From DATLYB01 sp964502525 (GTDB lineage Bacteria > Bacteroidota > Bacteroidia > Chitinophagales > CAIOSU01), in the NCBI GenBank assembly GCA_964502525.1, contig CAZCXH010000021.1:1-43646 (forward strand): DNA of 43,646 bases. Direction: 5' to 3'. Numbering within the stretch: position 1 is the stretch's first letter; each line of letters starts with the position of its first letter. A program made the translations under genes and the position numbers. Shown here in pieces: positions 24,701 to 32,250 of this stretch. The notes beneath the pieces are model-generated. The model was given only the letters and a program-made list of their open reading frames with translations, did no database searches and was not told where the DNA came from.

Positions 24701-27700
24701 AAAAGGGGCCATATAATTTTGATACAAAAGGAGTTCCGGGAATTTCAGCAGGCGTTTTTACGGATGGTTCGCTTAAGCAGCCGGAAACCCGCTGGGGCGG
24801 CATCATGCGAAGCATTGACAACACTGACTTTGAATCTTCCAACACCGAGTATATTGAGTTCTGGATTTTGGATCCTTTTATTTATAATAAAGATATTGAG
24901 GGCGAGTTGTATATCAACCTCGGAAATATCTCCGAAGACATTTTAAAAGACGGGCGCAAGTTTTATGAAAACGGCTTGCAGGAGCCCGGCAGCGCAAGTT
25001 CAATTGACACCACCCATTGGGGGGTTGTTCCCAGGAACCAGCCAATAACCACTTCCTTTGATAATGATGTGGAAAAACGTCAATATCAGGACCTCGGGCT
25101 GGACGGGTTGAATGACGAAGCCGAAATAAATTATTTCAGTTCGTATCTGAGTGATTTAAACTCTATCGTTACCGATCAGAATATTTTCAACGAGCTAAGC
25201 AAAGATCCCTCCAACGATAACTATCACTGGTATCGCGGCAGCGACTATGATGATGCTGAACTTTCCATCCGGGCGCGCTATAAAAAGTATAACAACCCAC
25301 AAGGCAACTCCCCGGTTTCAGGTTCCGGGCAGACGGTTTCGGAATCGGCAACCAACATTCCCGATTCTGAGGATTTGAACCGCGACTTCACGCTCAACGA
25401 AACGGAAGAATATTTCCAGTATCGCATCGAACTGAAGCCCGGCATGGATGTGGGCGATGGGTTTCTTACCGCTAAACAGCCTGCTATTGTGGACATTGCT
25501 GATAATTCAGGTAGAATTATACAGGACACTACTATTAATTATTACCAGTTTAAAATTCCCATTGACGAATATGAAAGGAAGATCGGCAACATCTCTGATT
25601 TCAAATCCATCCGCTTCATCAGGATGTTCCTCAGGGGATTCACAGACGCTGTTACAATCCGGTTTGCGAAGCTCGAATTGGTAAGAAATCAGTGGAGAAG
25701 GTACCGGTTTGAATTGCTTGATCCCGGTGAATACGTGCCGGATGATGAGTCGGGGAACACTGTTTTCAGCGTATCATCCGTAAATATAGAGGAGAATTCT
25801 GAAAAGCTGCCTGTTCCGTATGTGCTGCCACCCGGCATCGAGCGCGAGCAGAATATCAGCAGCCCCAGTTACTCCGATTATCAGAACGAGCAATCCCTCC
25901 AGGTGAATGTATGCGACCTGCAGGATGGCGACTCCCGTGCCGTTTACAAAACGCTCAACCTCGACCTGCGCACTTACAGCAACCTGAAGATGTATATCCA
26001 CGGTGAATCGGGCGATTCATCTGATCCGCTGCAGAATGGCGATGTGAGGGTTTTCATCAGGCTGGGTTCCGATTTCACCAATAACTATTATGAATATGAA
26101 GTGCCGCTGGCAATTACACACCCGGGAACTTACAGCACACCCCGCAGTGATGCAGACCGCGACACCATTTGGCCTGAGGCGAACAGGATTGACATACCGC
26201 TCGACAGCTTCTACGGTGTCAAGCTGAAGAGGGATGTTAGTAATCCAGATCCGTATTCACCATTTGTATACCCTGATAAAAAAGGGAACAGGTTTACTGT
26301 CGTTGGCAATCCCGATCTGGGCATGGTGAAGACGGCTATGCTCGGGATCAGAAATCCCAAGGCAACGCCAGACACTATTGATATTATTCATATTATTGAT
26401 GACGGTAAATCCAAATGCGTTGAGGTGTGGTTCAACGAATTGAGGCTCTCCGGGCTGGATGAGAAAGGCGGATGGGCGGCTACCGCGCGCATGGAAGCCA
26501 AGCTTGCAGATTTAGGAGCGGTTACGTTCTCAACATTGATGCATACCAGAGGGTATGGGCAGATAGAACAAAAAGTGCAGGAGCGTTTCAAGGATGACCT
26601 GTGGCAATATGACCTTGCTGCCAACGTGGAACTGGGAAAATTCCTTCCGGAAAAAGCGGGGCTGAGGATTCCGATGTATGGCGGTATTTCGCAATCTTTC
26701 AGCACCCCTGAATATGATCCGTACGAGCTGGATGTGCCGCTTAACGACAAGCTCAATTTCGCTCCCGACAGAAAGGATTACAAGCGCCAGGTGCAGGACA
26801 GGACCACCATCAAAAGCCTCAACTTCACCAATGTCAGGTATGTTCCTTCCCGCAGCGACAAGAAAGTGAGGTTTTATGATCCATCCAACCTGAATTTCAC
26901 TTTCGCTTTCACCAAAACAACAAGAAGCACCGCGTTCATAGAAAGCGACCTCATTAAAAAATACCGCGCTTCGATGGGCTATAATTTTTCCCCGCAGGCA
27001 AAACCGATCGCGCCTTTTTCAAAATTGATAAAGAATAAAAACAAGTACCTCGACATTTTCCGCGACATCAATATCAACTTTATTCCAAACAGCCTCAGCT
27101 TTTCAACCGAATTCAACCGCCAGTTTGGAGAAACGAGGCTGCGACAGTTGGAAAACGATGAGATACCCGCTCCGCCCACCTATGACAAATATTTCACCTG
27201 GGATCGCGTGTATGGCTTGAAATACAATCCCTTCAAATCGCTGACCATTGATTTCAATGCGATAAACAATGCCACCGTTGACGAGCCGTATGGGAAGCTT
27301 GACACCAAAGAAAAAAAGGAAGTCTTATGGGATAATATATTCGACTGGGGAAGGACCACGCGCTATCAGCATAATCTCAATGCTAATTACAACGCGCCTC
27401 TTAACAAGATCCCCGCCATTGACTGGCTGCAGGCGCGGGTTGGTTATAGCGCCAGCTACTCCTGGGTCACAGGTCCCCTCACGGCAAAAACGGACGAGTC
27501 TGGGAATGTCCTCAGGGATTTCAGCGCAACCAACCAGCCGGTCGAAAAAAACCCGCTGGGCAACACCATCGGCAACACCAGCGATATCAAGCTGAATGGC
27601 GAAGTGGACATGAAAAAGCTCTATGACAAATCCAAGTGGCTGCGTCCCTTCAACTCAAGCAGGGCGCGGGCTGACAATGAATGGAAGAAAAAAGACCTGG

Positions 27701-29427
27701 ATAAAAAGATAGCTGAAAATGAAAAAAGGCGCAGAAAGATTGAAGATGATATTGAGAAGCTTCGGAAGGAAATCGAGGGTATCAAGGAAAAGATCAAAGA
27801 AGTGAAAGAAGATACCATTTCGAATAAGAAGGCGGAAATCAAAAAGCTGAAGAAGGAGCGCAAAGACAAAAAGAAGAAAATCAAAAAGCTGAAGAGTGAC
27901 AAAAATAAAATCCAGAATCCGGAAAGCCCCATCGTGGCGCCTTTTGTGAGGCCGATTATCGCGCTGAAGCGCGTTTCAGTGAACTACAGCATCAGCCGGG
28001 GCACTACCGTTCCCGGCTACCTGCCCGGCACCAAGATGCTCGGTTTGTCGCGCGATTCAGATTATAAGAACCCTTATCAGGCTTATCGGGCTTATCAGGA
28101 GGACCCGAATTACAATAAAGTCGGCTTCGGCAGGCCCGGATGGGATTTTGTCTTCGGCTACCAGCCCGACATGTATTGGATGAGGGATGCCGCTCACAAC
28201 GGATGGATCACCCCTGACACCAACCTTAATTACCAGTTGATGCAGTTCATCACAAAAAACCTCGATGTAAGGGCTACGCTGGAGCCCTTCCGTGATTTCA
28301 AAGTTGACCTGACGATGAACAAAAGCACATCAGAAAATTATTCCGCATATTTCAAGAAGCAGGATTCCAACAGCGATTTCAGGGCGCTGACGCCAACCAC
28401 CACCGGCAGCTTCTCGGTTTCATTTATTGCCATAAAAACAATGTTCCAAAAAGCAGATGACCGGGGATTCACGCCATCATTCCTGAAGCTTCAGGGCGAC
28501 CCGAACGACCGTAACGACACCTCATACCGGGAAGATGTCTCGAAATTTCTGGATGAAAACAATCCCAATTCAAATGGCGATTTCCAGCTTCCGGCAACCG
28601 ATACGTCTTACCGAGGCTACCGCGAAGGCTACGGACCCTACAGCAAAGAAGTGCTCATTCCGGCTTTTCTTGCCGCTTATAGGGGGAAAGACATCAATAA
28701 AGATAAACTTTCCCCGTTTGATGTATTCCCAATGCCCAACTGGCGCGTCACTTACAACGGGCTGAGCAAGCTGCCCGGTTTCAAAAAAGTGATGAGCAGC
28801 ATCAACATCACGCATGGCTATAACTCCACCTACACCGTGAGCGGATATATCACCGATTTATTTTATGAAGGCAACGGCTATTTTCAGCCATCGAAAATTG
28901 ACACGCTGTCAAACAACTTCGTTCCGCTCTACAGCATTCCGAACATAAATATCACCGAGCAATTCTCGCCTCTCATCGGCATTGACATCACATGGAATAA
29001 GAATGTGACAACACGGTTTGATTTCAAGAAAACGCGGAACGTTTCCCTCGGGCTGGTGGACTACCAGGTGAGCGAATCGAAAACAACCGAAGTAACCATT
29101 GGATTGGGTTACCGCCTGAAGGGGCTGGTGCTGCCGTTCAAGTTCAAGGGCAAGAAGAAAAAGCTGCCTAACGAAATCAACTTCCGGTTTGATTTCTCCT
29201 ATCGCGATAATGTCACTTTCAACCAGCGCCTTGACCAGGATGTGAGCGAACCCACGCGCGGCTCAAAAACCATCCGCACCAATCCCAAGATTGATTATGA
29301 AATCAACAAACGGCTCACGTTCACATTATTCTTCGAGCGCACACGCACCATACCCGCCACTTCGGCATCATTTCCCATCACCAACACCAAGGCGGGTATA
29401 ACGCTGCGGTTTTCACTGACGCAATAA
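21796..29427 (+). CDS. sprA: T9SS outer-membrane translocon / gliding protein SprA (Sov)
   Basis: SprA is the giant outer-membrane barrel through which type IX substrates cross; in Flavobacterium it is a single-chain 36-strand barrel. This copy has 2543 residues, close to the expected 2400-2500. It begins at a TTG 3 nt after ruvA, and the in-frame codon before is the ruvA stop, so no earlier start is possible. A hydrophobic signal segment (TLLLFTGACVALALLPG) is followed by repeated barrel-strand patterns and the conserved DGTVYIDDFEGT (near residue 848) and WFNELRLSGLDEKGGWA (near 1545) motifs. A Lys/Glu-rich predicted coiled coil occupies about residues 1960-2038. The C-terminus (AGITLRFSLTQ) is a final beta strand. 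Other T9SS genes here are the PorP/SprF-like and PorE-like genes. Confidence 0.96.
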   Translation: MLRSNRTLLLFTGACVALALLPGLAEINGMRGLEPPVAPNDSIKKSDLPYPLKDRQGDFITDDQPNSFLLDDPKQIEKKVEYDPETDQYILTETLDGRNVKPPTYLTFEEYREYERERAQREYWEERAKSISLVEQKGVVPPLYVTKKRFGDIFGGNTIDIKPAGNIDLTFGGNVQKIDNPILTENQRKNGGFDFDMNINLSVVGKIGDKVKINMNYNTGATFDFENQIKLNYEGEEDDIIKLIEAGNVAFPLPTTLISGSQSLFGLKTKLQFGRLTITSVYSQQKSKLETVTIDKGAMTSEFEVYADQYDENRHFFLGQYFREGDTAKNGTGGFNKALSNLPNLNTQVEITRIEVWITNRTGATENARDIVGFMDLGESQMIYNTASIQPTPGRQIFPANEANTLYAGVLGKEPAVRKIDRVEDELQSLGLQAGQDYEKTYARKLNLTEFSFNPQLGFLSLNQALYNDEVLGVAYEYKLNGNVYRVGEFAEAVTQELDTAAGSVATSQILFLKLLKGTSARPKLPIWNLMMKNIYPLGAFQVNQEDFKLNVLYQDPGGGPKRYIPSDSPVNDYDGEHETFRDVPLIRLLGLDWLNSRMDPQPDGVFDFVPGITITPQNGRILFPVLEPFGADLRALFPDAIEANKYVYDQLYDSTKVIAQQFPQFNRFLLEGTYKSDVSNVISLGAFNVPPGSVKVMAGGQLLVEGQDYTVDNSLGRVTIINEGVLNSGVPINVSYENNALFGFQTKTMFGTRLDYKVNDKFSWGGTLLHLRERPFTEKVNIGEDPIKNMQLGLDANYNTESQFLTWLVDKLPLYETKEASSFSLSGEMAHLKPGHQRAIGKDGTVYIDDFEGTTSSYQMNYPVTSWVLSSTPKNALGKGGDLLFPEASLSDSLIYGFNRARLTWYSIDPLFTRNNSATPSHIENNDKEQLNAYTREIQVTEVFPNKSQPYDFQTNLLTFDLSYYPKQKGPYNFDTKGVPGISAGVFTDGSLKQPETRWGGIMRSIDNTDFESSNTEYIEFWILDPFIYNKDIEGELYINLGNISEDILKDGRKFYENGLQEPGSASSIDTTHWGVVPRNQPITTSFDNDVEKRQYQDLGLDGLNDEAEINYFSSYLSDLNSIVTDQNIFNELSKDPSNDNYHWYRGSDYDDAELSIRARYKKYNNPQGNSPVSGSGQTVSESATNIPDSEDLNRDFTLNETEEYFQYRIELKPGMDVGDGFLTAKQPAIVDIADNSGRIIQDTTINYYQFKIPIDEYERKIGNISDFKSIRFIRMFLRGFTDAVTIRFAKLELVRNQWRRYRFELLDPGEYVPDDESGNTVFSVSSVNIEENSEKLPVPYVLPPGIEREQNISSPSYSDYQNEQSLQVNVCDLQDGDSRAVYKTLNLDLRTYSNLKMYIHGESGDSSDPLQNGDVRVFIRLGSDFTNNYYEYEVPLAITHPGTYSTPRSDADRDTIWPEANRIDIPLDSFYGVKLKRDVSNPDPYSPFVYPDKKGNRFTVVGNPDLGMVKTAMLGIRNPKATPDTIDIIHIIDDGKSKCVEVWFNELRLSGLDEKGGWAATARMEAKLADLGAVTFSTLMHTRGYGQIEQKVQERFKDDLWQYDLAANVELGKFLPEKAGLRIPMYGGISQSFSTPEYDPYELDVPLNDKLNFAPDRKDYKRQVQDRTTIKSLNFTNVRYVPSRSDKKVRFYDPSNLNFTFAFTKTTRSTAFIESDLIKKYRASMGYNFSPQAKPIAPFSKLIKNKNKYLDIFRDININFIPNSLSFSTEFNRQFGETRLRQLENDEIPAPPTYDKYFTWDRVYGLKYNPFKSLTIDFNAINNATVDEPYGKLDTKEKKEVLWDNIFDWGRTTRYQHNLNANYNAPLNKIPAIDWLQARVGYSASYSWVTGPLTAKTDESGNVLRDFSATNQPVEKNPLGNTIGNTSDIKLNGEVDMKKLYDKSKWLRPFNSSRARADNEWKKKDLDKKIAENEKRRRKIEDDIEKLRKEIEGIKEKIKEVKEDTISNKKAEIKKLKKERKDKKKKIKKLKSDKNKIQNPESPIVAPFVRPIIALKRVSVNYSISRGTTVPGYLPGTKMLGLSRDSDYKNPYQAYRAYQEDPNYNKVGFGRPGWDFVFGYQPDMYWMRDAAHNGWITPDTNLNYQLMQFITKNLDVRATLEPFRDFKVDLTMNKSTSENYSAYFKKQDSNSDFRALTPTTTGSFSVSFIAIKTMFQKADDRGFTPSFLKLQGDPNDRNDTSYREDVSKFLDENNPNSNGDFQLPATDTSYRGYREGYGPYSKEVLIPAFLAAYRGKDINKDKLSPFDVFPMPNWRVTYNGLSKLPGFKKVMSSINITHGYNSTYTVSGYITDLFYEGNGYFQPSKIDTLSNNFVPLYSIPNINITEQFSPLIGIDITWNKNVTTRFDFKKTRNVSLGLVDYQVSESKTTEVTIGLGYRLKGLVLPFKFKGKKKKLPNEINFRFDFSYRDNVTFNQRLDQDVSEPTRGSKTIRTNPKIDYEINKRLTFTLFFERTRTIPATSASFPITNTKAGITLRFSLTQ

Positions 29428-29435
29428 GATATAAA

Positions 29436-29795
29436 ATGACATACCTTAAGCCTTTCCTTCTTTGCCTGACGCTGCTGACGGCTTATTCCTGCAAAAAAAA
29501 GCCGGAAGCCTGCATCACCGCAGGCAAAACCTCGGTGAAAGTGAACGAAGAGGTTACCATTTCCAGTTGCAGCAAAGATGCCGACCGCTACTTCTGGACG
29601 ATGGATACGATCATTAACATATTGACCCCCCCCGTAATTGACAACTGCACCGATCAGTTGGTGATTCAATTTCCTTTGCCGGGAACATACGAGATTACCC
29701 TTGAAGCAATCACCTACAATGGCGTAAAACTCAACTGCAAGGTAGGCACCGGTTCCGAAAGCGATAAAACATCCATTTGGATTACCGTTCAGTGA
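29436..29795 (+). CDS. Small exported lipoprotein with Ig/PKD-like fold
   Basis: A 119-residue protein with a short hydrophobic signal and a lipobox-like site ending at Cys19 (LTAYSCKKK). The mature part reads like a small PKD/Ig-like domain: ITAGKTSVKVNEEVTISSCS, DADRYFWTMD, then PGTYEITLEAIT near the end. It starts 8 nt after sprA, so it is very likely cotranscribed with it. I do not recognise a named family. It interrupts the usual adjacency of sprA and gcvH, and may assist SprA (inference). Confidence 0.72.
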   Translation: MTYLKPFLLCLTLLTAYSCKKKPEACITAGKTSVKVNEEVTISSCSKDADRYFWTMDTIINILTPPVIDNCTDQLVIQFPLPGTYEITLEAITYNGVKLNCKVGTGSESDKTSIWITVQ

Positions 29796-29811
29796 TCTTT
29801 CAGTATTTTTG
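29776..29811 (+). promoter_or_regulatory. Likely promoter of gcvH
   Basis: TATTTTTG (29804-29811) fits TAnnTTTG, and TTTG at 29776-29779 could be the -33 element with a 24-nt spacer. The ATG of gcvH follows 18 nt later. It overlaps the end of the lipoprotein gene. Confidence 0.5.
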
Positions 29812-29829
29812 ACGCTAAAAGATCAACCC

Positions 29830-30222
29830 ATGACTTTTCCCGATAACTTAAAATATACCAAAGAGCACGAGTGGCTGAGGGTAGAAGGTGATTTCGCATA
29901 CATTGGCATCACCGACTTCGCGCAGCGGGAGCTGGGCGACATCGTGTATGTGGAAGTGGAAACCCTGAATGAAGAGTTGGAGAAGGATGCTGTTTTCGGC
30001 ACGGTGGAAGCCGTGAAAACCGTGTCTGATTTGTTCCTGCCCGTTTCAGGAACAGTGGTTGAGTTGAACAAAGACATTGAGAAATCACCCGAACTGGTGA
30101 ACCAGGATCCCTACGGAAAAGGATGGCTCATCAAAATAAAGATCAGGGATAAGGGCGAACTTACCGCTTTGCTCTCCAGCGCTGATTACCAGAAACTGGT
30201 GCAGGCAAAATCCGACTCATAG
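29830..30222 (+). CDS. gcvH: Glycine cleavage system H protein
   Basis: GcvH carries the lipoyl arm that shuttles the aminomethyl group between GcvP, GcvT and Lpd. The 130-residue protein has the family opening LKYTKEHEWLRVEG, the ITDFAQRELGDIVYVE stretch and the lipoylation site Lys63 in GTVEAVKTVSDL. The ATG at 29830 is chosen over an in-frame codon at 29809 because homologues begin here and the -7 element lies between the two. Its position after sprA is a recognised Bacteroidota synteny; gcvT is elsewhere in this window. Confidence 0.96.
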   Translation: MTFPDNLKYTKEHEWLRVEGDFAYIGITDFAQRELGDIVYVEVETLNEELEKDAVFGTVEAVKTVSDLFLPVSGTVVELNKDIEKSPELVNQDPYGKGWLIKIKIRDKGELTALLSSADYQKLVQAKSDS

Positions 30223-30708
30223 ATTTCCAAAGCACTCAGTCTGGAATATCCTCTCCACCTGGTGAATTCCCTGTAGGGGTTGGCGCGGGTGCTTCAAGAT
30301 AGGCGTGATGTTTTAAGACACCACATGCAAGGTCTTTGAATCTGTCGCGCACCTCCTGTCAAAGGAAAAAAGGCAAAAGCGCAAATTGCCATTTGCCAAA
30401 TTGCCTGTTGCCTCCGGATTCCTCGCAAAATAAAAATGCAATTCTCCTTCAGGAACGGTTGAACGAGTTGCAGAAAAAAAACAGAAGGAATACCGAACAA
30501 ACCGGAAACAATTTGACTTACCTCAATTCCCGTCACCGCCACATTCCCGACATTCGACTAACTTTATGATTAGTACTGCTGGTAAAAAATTATTTTTCGA
30601 GTCTGAGCGTAACCCAACAGTTCGCATTTGCGTAAGCAGACTATCTGAAGGGCATTTTCGTTTGGCTCAATATACCCGATTCTTAACCCGACTAAAACCA
30701 TATCAGTG
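30223..30708. other. 486-nt intergenic region between gcvH and the mltD-like gene
   Basis: No convincing gene is present. Two overlapping frames (30294-30542 minus and 30336-30569 plus) lack start context and any recognisable family. The only structured element is the hairpin at 30371-30406. Roughly 300 nt precede the mltD-like start without a clear promoter match. Confidence 0.6.
30371..30406. repeat. Symmetric nested hairpin (AGGCAA / GCAAAT)
   Basis: AGGCAA (30371-30376) pairs with TTGCCT (30401-30406) and GCAAAT (30381-30386) pairs with ATTTGC (30391-30396) around a 4-nt loop. Both sides of the internal loop are 4 nt, so the hairpin is symmetric. It may act as a transcription barrier after gcvH, but it lacks the T tract of an intrinsic terminator. 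Confidence 0.6.
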
Positions 30709-32250
30709 ATGCGACTTGTAAAAGCATTTGGATTTTTACTGTGTTTCTTTTTTGCAGCATTCAGCGCTTCCGCTGATGACGGAATTGCCGACCGGGCCCA
30801 ACTTTCCCAGGAGGAGCTTTCCATCGTGAGCATGCTTGACAGCCTCACCGGCAATTTGTATGGGAACCGTTTCAAATATCGGTTGGAATCCAATATTGAC
30901 ACTACTGCTGCCATTCCCGACACTTTCCCCCTGTTCAATGATTCGGTGATACTCAGGAATATTCTCGCCATCCAGTCTGAGATGCCGCTTGCGTTCAACG
31001 AGCGCGTGAAAAGGTATATAGAAGTTTATGCTATTGAAAAACGCGCCAAGGTGGAGATGATACTTGGTTTGTCTGAAGTTTATTTTCCCCTGTTTGAACA
31101 AGAGCTTGACCGCAGAAATCTTCCTCACCATCTGAAGTATCTGCCGGTGATTGAATCAGCGTTGAATGCCAATGCCGTGTCGCGCTCAGGCGCAACGGGC
31201 TTGTGGCAGATCATGTATTCCACCGGTCGCATGCTGGGTCTCACTATCAACAGCTACATTGACGAGCGCAGGGACCCGCAGCGCTCTACCACTGCCGCGC
31301 TGGACTACCTTGAAAAACTTTATGGAATTTATGGCGACTGGTTTCTGGTGATAGCCGCCTACAACTGCGGACCGGGCAACGTGAATAAAGCAATTGCCCG
31401 CGCGCGCGGTGAGCGGAATTTCTGGAAGATACAGCACTTCCTGCCTGCCGAGACGCGGGGCTATGTGCCCGCGTTCATGGGCGCCATGTACGTGATGATG
31501 CACCATGAAGATTTTCAATTGAAGGCGATAAAACCGCAATATGTTGAATACCCCACCGACACGGTGATGATCTACAAAGCCATCGGACTGAAGCACATTG
31601 CAGAGCAGCTATCTATGGAGGAAGAAGAGATAACCTTCTTCAATCCAGCGTTGAAGAAAAAAATGGTGCCTGTGTCTTCAAACGGCTATGCGATGAAGCT
31701 GCCCGTCACCAAGGTGGCGCAGTTTGAATCGCTGAAAGATTCCATCTTCAGGAGCATGCCTGATATGGAGAAAGAACTGCTGGCGCAATCGGAGATTACC
31801 GCCTCTTACAGCAAATTGGCGCCTGCGGACGGCTCCAGGTCAAAATTGTATTACACGGTGAAATCGGGCGACAACCTCGGATACATTTCAGAATGGTATG
31901 ACTGCACGGTGCAGCAGATCAAAAACTGGAACGGCATGTACAATAGCACGATCAGGGCCGGGCAGAAGCTCTCCATTTATGTTCCTAAACACAAGTATGA
32001 TAATTACATGGATGTGAACAGCATGTCTTTCCGCGAAAAGCAGGAGTGGAAGGCGTCTGGCGGTTCCACTGCCGTTAATGTCAAGCTGGATGAATCCTGC
32101 AATTGCATCTACTACAAAGTGAGAACCGGAGACACGCTCTGGGATATATCAAAGAAATATAGAGTGGAAGTTGAAGACCTCAAAAAGGAAAACAACATCA
32201 CGGATAACGATCTCCGCCCAGGTATGGTGCTGAAAATCACGGGCATCTGA
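30709..32250 (+). CDS. Membrane-bound lytic murein transglycosylase D-like protein with LysM domains
   Basis: A 513-residue exported enzyme that cleaves the glycan backbone of peptidoglycan with formation of 1,6-anhydromuramic acid. A signal peptide (VKAFGFLLCFFFAAFSASA) is followed by the SLT catalytic domain. The catalytic glutamate is Glu149 (LPVIESALNANAVS), and the fold signature GATGLWQIM and VIAAYNCGPGNVNKAI follow. Two LysM domains bind glycan: YTVKSGDNLGYISEWYDC (near residue 385) and YKVRTGDTLWDISKKYR (near 470). The layout matches MltD. A GTG three bases upstream (30706) is an alternative start. The stop directly abuts the convergent recG stop, so the two genes may interfere at their 3' ends. 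Confidence 0.9.
   Translation: MRLVKAFGFLLCFFFAAFSASADDGIADRAQLSQEELSIVSMLDSLTGNLYGNRFKYRLESNIDTTAAIPDTFPLFNDSVILRNILAIQSEMPLAFNERVKRYIEVYAIEKRAKVEMILGLSEVYFPLFEQELDRRNLPHHLKYLPVIESALNANAVSRSGATGLWQIMYSTGRMLGLTINSYIDERRDPQRSTTAALDYLEKLYGIYGDWFLVIAAYNCGPGNVNKAIARARGERNFWKIQHFLPAETRGYVPAFMGAMYVMMHHEDFQLKAIKPQYVEYPTDTVMIYKAIGLKHIAEQLSMEEEEITFFNPALKKKMVPVSSNGYAMKLPVTKVAQFESLKDSIFRSMPDMEKELLAQSEITASYSKLAPADGSRSKLYYTVKSGDNLGYISEWYDCTVQQIKNWNGMYNSTIRAGQKLSIYVPKHKYDNYMDVNSMSFREKQEWKASGGSTAVNVKLDESCNCIYYKVRTGDTLWDISKKYRVEVEDLKKENNITDNDLRPGMVLKITGI

Noticed and set aside
27621..27932. Antisense frame across the sprA coiled coil that reads Ser/Phe/Leu-rich
   Set aside because: It is the mirror of the AAG/GAA-rich coding strand and has no independent signal.
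30294..30569. Overlapping open frames in the gcvH-mltD gap
   Set aside because: No homology pattern or start context; they cross a symmetric hairpin.
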